Position numbers and translations under genes: made by a program. From NCBI GenBank assembly GCA_025357775.1, contig JANXOQ010000344.1, positions 1 to 17,767 on the forward strand: DNA of 17,767 nt, read 5' to 3'. The notes under the pieces were generated by a model that saw only the letters and a program-made list of their open reading frames with translations, searched no databases and was not told the origin of the DNA. Origin of the DNA: Ferruginibacter sp. (GTDB lineage Bacteria; Bacteroidota; Bacteroidia; Chitinophagales; Chitinophagaceae). Positions 15,170-17,767 of the stretch are shown here, piece after piece. How positions within the stretch are numbered: position 1 is the stretch's first letter; every line of letters starts with the position of its first letter.

Positions 15170-15964
15170 TTAATCTTCTGATGCACCTTTTGTAAAACGC
15201 TTTATTATTCCACGCCCGCTATCCCTTATAAAAGTTACAATTTCGTCTCTTTCATTGGTTGCAGGTACTTCTTCTTCTATAAAATTAAGTGCTTGTGTGG
15301 TGTTTAAACCTTTGCTATAAATTATTCTATAAATATTTAAAATTTCGTTGATGCTTTCTAACGAAAATCCACGGCGCTTAAGCCCTACAGAATTTACACC
15401 AGCATAGCTAATAGGCTCGTGCCCAGCTTTTATAAATGGTGGCACATCCTTGCGTATAAGTGAGCCTCCGCTTATAATAACGTGCTGCCCTACTTTTACA
15501 AACTGATGCACCGCACACATGCCTCCAAGTATAGAAAAATCTCCGAGCTCTACATGCCCTGCTAGCTGAGTATTATTGCTCATTATACAATTATTACCTA
15601 CTACACAATCGTGTGCAATGTGGCAATATGCCATTATAAGGCAGTTGCTTCCTACTTTGGTTGTCCATGTTGCTTTACTACCACGGTTAATTGTTACAAA
15701 CTCACGAATAGTGGTATTGTCGCCAATTTCTACTGTAGTATCTTCTCCACTATATTTTAAATCTTGCGGTATGGCAGATATTACAGCACCGGGAAAAATA
15801 CGGCAGTTGCTCCCAATTCTTGCTCCATCCATAATGGTTACATTACTGCCTATCCATGTGCCTTCGCCAATTTCTACATTGGGGTGTATTACACTAAATG
15901 GATCTACTTTTACATTGGTAGCAAGCTTTGCATTTGGGTGTATGTATGTGTGTGGGTGTATCAT
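15170..15964 (-). CDS. lpxA: UDP-N-acetylglucosamine acyltransferase LpxA
   Basis: This 264-residue left-handed beta-helix acyltransferase catalyses the first step of lipid A synthesis, moving a 3-hydroxyacyl chain from ACP to UDP-GlcNAc in the cytoplasm. Hexapeptide repeats run from about residue 6 to 180. CHIAHDCVVGNNC (114-126) contains His115 and His118, and His118 corresponds to the catalytic base His125 of E. coli LpxA. AVHQFVKVGQ (151-160) and GGSLIRKDVPPF (166-177) are further family landmarks. The C-terminal helical domain follows from about 195. Start is the ATG at 15964. It lies 134 bases downstream of lpxC/fabZ, as in other Bacteroidota lipid A loci. Confidence 0.96.
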   Translation of the reverse strand: MIHPHTYIHPNAKLATNVKVDPFSVIHPNVEIGEGTWIGSNVTIMDGARIGSNCRIFPGAVISAIPQDLKYSGEDTTVEIGDNTTIREFVTINRGSKATWTTKVGSNCLIMAYCHIAHDCVVGNNCIMSNNTQLAGHVELGDFSILGGMCAVHQFVKVGQHVIISGGSLIRKDVPPFIKAGHEPISYAGVNSVGLKRRGFSLESINEILNIYRIIYSKGLNTTQALNFIEEEVPATNERDEIVTFIRDSGRGIIKRFTKGASED

Positions 15965-15993
15965 TTAATAAATGTGAAAATTAGCCATTGTCA

Positions 15994-16102
15994 TAATTTG
16001 CTAATGTATAAAATTAAATTTATAAAAAATATTTTGTTCAATTCTTTTAACAAATTTGGTAATTGGTTAATTGTCAAATTTTCATATTGACTAATTTGCT
16101 AA
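15994..16102. repeat. Direct repeat flanking the lpxC/fabZ-lpxA gap
   Basis: TAATTTGCTAA occurs at 15994-16004 and again at 16092-16102, the latter covering the lpxC/fabZ stop codon. The flanking bases are also alike (CATTGTCA versus CATATTGAC). Between them the sequence is a run of degenerate AATTNG-like words. ATTAGC (15980-15985) with GCTAAT (16000-16005) can form a small hairpin. Confidence 0.5.
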
Positions 16103-17505
16103 CTTCTCTTTACAATCTGTGCAGTAAATTCTCCTTCTGTACAAAGTTTGTTACCTACATATACGCTGCCTTTCATTATGCAAATCCCTCTTCTTATCGG
16201 TTCCATTAATTCCATTTTCAAAATCATGGTATCGCCTGGTACTACTTTTACTTTAAACTTGCAATTATCTATTTTTAAAAAGTAAGTATCATATTGCCCT
16301 TCTGGCTGAGATTTTATGCAGAGTATGCCGCCTGTTTGTGCCAATGCTTCTATTTGTAAAACTCCTGGCATTACTGGATTACCTGGAAAATGGCCTTGAA
16401 AAAAGAACTCATTATATGTAACATTTTTAATACCTACAACTTCTCTTTCGTTTAGGCTAATAACTTTGTCTACAAATAAAAATGGAAAACGATGTGGTAA
16501 TATTTTTTCTATTTGCTCTTGAGATAAAAATGGTGCAACATTAGGATTGTAATGCGGTACATTAATATTTTTACTTGCTTTTTTAAAATGTTGTTTTAAT
16601 ATTTTTGCTAATGCTACATTGCTACTATGCCCTGGTCTATTGGCCATTATATGCGCCTTCATTGGGTAGCCACTTAGTACCAAGTCTCCTATTACATCAA
16701 GCAGCTTATGCCTTGCAGGCTCGTTGTTAAATCTGAGCTCAAGGTTGTTTAAATATCCTTCTTTTACCACGTCTATATTTTCTCTATTAAAAGCTTTTGC
16801 AAGCCTTTGCATTTCTGCGGGTGTAATAGGTTTGTCCACCACCACAATAGCATTATTTATATCACCACCTTTTACAAGATTGTGCTCTAGCAAGGCTTCT
16901 AGCTCGTGCAAAAAACAAAAAGTGCGACAAGGGGCTATTTCTTTGTTAAATTCTTTTATATGTTTAAGGTCTGCATGCTGTGTGCCAAGTACTGGAGAGT
17001 TAAAGTCTATTAGTGCTGTAACTCGGTATTCATTTGCAGGTACTGCAGTAAATTCTGCATTTTTTTCTTCATCATAAAATGAAATGGGCTCTTCTAAGCT
17101 ATACCATATTTTCTCTGCATTTTGCTCTATCACAGTTGCTATGGCTATTATTTCTGTAAATGGTTTGCTGCTTCCATCTATTATAGGAATTTCTGGTCCG
17201 CTTACTTCTATCAAACAATTATCTACACCCATGCCTACTAATGCAGCCAATACATGTTCAATGGTGGAAATTTTTACATCCCCCTTTTCTATGGTTGTAC
17301 CTCGGCTTGTGTCGGTTACCAAATCGCAATCAGCTTTTATTGGAGAAGTATTTTCAAGATCTGAACGTTTAAAATAAAAACCTGAGTTAGGTGCTGCAGG
17401 ATGTAAAACCATTGTAGCTAATACACCAGTATGCAAACCTGTGCCAGTAATGCTAGCTGGTACAGCAAGAGTATGCTGCTTGTTTTCATTAAAATATATA
17501 TCCAT
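16099..17505 (-). CDS. lpxC/fabZ: LpxC/FabZ fusion: UDP-3-O-acyl-GlcNAc deacetylase and 3-hydroxyacyl-ACP dehydratase
   Basis: This 468-residue two-domain cytoplasmic enzyme is typical of Bacteroidota. The LpxC domain (about 8-310) has the zinc ligands His84 (in TIEHVLAALVG), His266 and Asp270 (RHKLLDVIGD), and the catalytic His293 (GHSSN). It performs the committed deacetylation of lipid A synthesis. The FabZ domain (about 325-468) has LPHRFPFLFVDK (336-347) and GHFPGNPVMPGVLQIEALAQ (371-390), with catalytic His372 and Glu386. It dehydrates 3-hydroxyacyl-ACP for fatty acid elongation. The frame can be read from a TTG at 17514, but the ATG at 17505 is preferred. lpxA follows in the same direction. 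A -7 box lies upstream, so this gene starts a transcript here. Confidence 0.97.
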   Translation of the reverse strand: MDIYFNENKQHTLAVPASITGTGLHTGVLATMVLHPAAPNSGFYFKRSDLENTSPIKADCDLVTDTSRGTTIEKGDVKISTIEHVLAALVGMGVDNCLIEVSGPEIPIIDGSSKPFTEIIAIATVIEQNAEKIWYSLEEPISFYDEEKNAEFTAVPANEYRVTALIDFNSPVLGTQHADLKHIKEFNKEIAPCRTFCFLHELEALLEHNLVKGGDINNAIVVVDKPITPAEMQRLAKAFNRENIDVVKEGYLNNLELRFNNEPARHKLLDVIGDLVLSGYPMKAHIMANRPGHSSNVALAKILKQHFKKASKNINVPHYNPNVAPFLSQEQIEKILPHRFPFLFVDKVISLNEREVVGIKNVTYNEFFFQGHFPGNPVMPGVLQIEALAQTGGILCIKSQPEGQYDTYFLKIDNCKFKVKVVPGDTMILKMELMEPIRRGICIMKGSVYVGNKLCTEGEFTAQIVKRS

Positions 17506-17527
17506 ACTAGTCAATTTCCGTTTGTGA

Positions 17528-17535
17528 CAAAGATA
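17528..17535 (-). promoter_or_regulatory. -7 box for lpxC/fabZ
   Basis: TATCTTTG on the minus strand matches TAnnTTTG, 22 bases before the ATG at 17505. It implies a short leader and independent transcription from any lpxD gene farther right. Confidence 0.55.
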
Positions 17536-17767
17536 TTTTAAATTTTGTAGGAAATGAAGGGTAAATAAGTTGAAAGCAAAATAATTTATAAATACGCTCT
17601 CTTAATAGTTTCTGTACTTTACCTCTTGTAATAAAAGAGATTACAAAATTATAAATGTAAATTAATTGGCAAAATAAATATGAATAACAATTTTTTATTT
17701 GTAATAATTTACTAAGTTTTGTTGTTATGCTTCATTAAAAAATGCATAACCTTATGCTCTAGCCAAT
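17536..17767. other. Noncoding right edge with small inverted repeats
   Basis: No gene is seen in these AT-rich bases. GTTATGC (17724-17730) is the reverse complement of GCATAAC (17744-17750), and GCATAA (17744-17749) also pairs with TTATGC (17752-17757). These are mutually exclusive hairpins. The window ends before any neighbouring gene appears. Confidence 0.4.

Noticed and set aside
17506..17514. TTG start of lpxC/fabZ at 17514
   Set aside because: An ATG three codons later (17505) gives a normal N-terminus; TTG is unnecessary.
1..17767. CRISPR array, prophage or complete insertion sequence
   Set aside because: No regularly spaced repeats, no phage structural genes and no transposase gene were seen anywhere in the window.

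Overview
The window looks like a low-GC chromosome segment from the Bacteroidota, most likely Chitinophagaceae or a close relative. The main evidence is a fused lpxC/fabZ gene next to lpxA, two TonB-dependent receptors with a carboxypeptidase-regulatory-like N-terminal domain and a C-terminal Phe, lineage-typical families (DUF5522, DUF3667, DUF420 with SCO1), almost no Shine-Dalgarno sites, and repeated TAnnTTTG -7 promoter boxes. One of these boxes has a perfectly spaced -33 TTTG.

Layout. Bases 1-130 hold an unexplained 110-bp element closed by a perfect 12-bp inverted repeat and containing a terminator-like hairpin. Bases 190-819 (minus) hold an MNT nucleotidyltransferase / HEPN toxin-antitoxin pair whose HEPN toxin carries a one-base frameshift. 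Bases 943-2218 (minus) are a tight operon trmB - DUF5522 - alkyltransferase-like protein. A conserved small protein (2275-2562) and a decayed DinB-like gene (2699-3050) follow, then tRNA-Phe with its own promoter and terminator. Bases 3489-4430 (+) encode a secreted SMP-30-like propeller protein. Bases 4508-6300 (minus) hold a HAD phosphatase-like gene and a frameshifted DUF3667 membrane protein. Bases 6472-9782 (+) hold a TonB receptor and a predicted OB-fold protein. Bases 9779-11151 (minus) hold SCO1 and DUF420, which are cytochrome oxidase/copper related. Bases 11293-14043 (+) hold a second TonB receptor closed by a perfect 15-bp terminator hairpin. Bases 14359-17505 (minus) hold lpxC/fabZ - lpxA - ABC ATPase, the lipid A initiation block.

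How the genes fit together. LpxA and LpxC perform the first two steps of lipid A synthesis, and the fused FabZ domain works on the same pool of hydroxyacyl-ACP. SCO1 and DUF420 are translationally coupled by a TAATG overlap. TrmB, DUF5522 and ATL are packed with a 4-bp overlap and a 2-bp gap.

No large undescribed system was found. The points most worth a second look are: (i) the 1-130 inverted-repeat element; (ii) four one-base homopolymer frameshifts in three genes, two of them at the same gene-strand string ACAAAAAAATTG; (iii) an exact EF-hand-type calcium loop inside the DUF420 membrane protein; (iv) a HAD protein with Asn in place of the second catalytic Asp; (v) a probable leaderless trmB transcript; and (vi) hairpin-rich intergenic repeats in the lipid A block.
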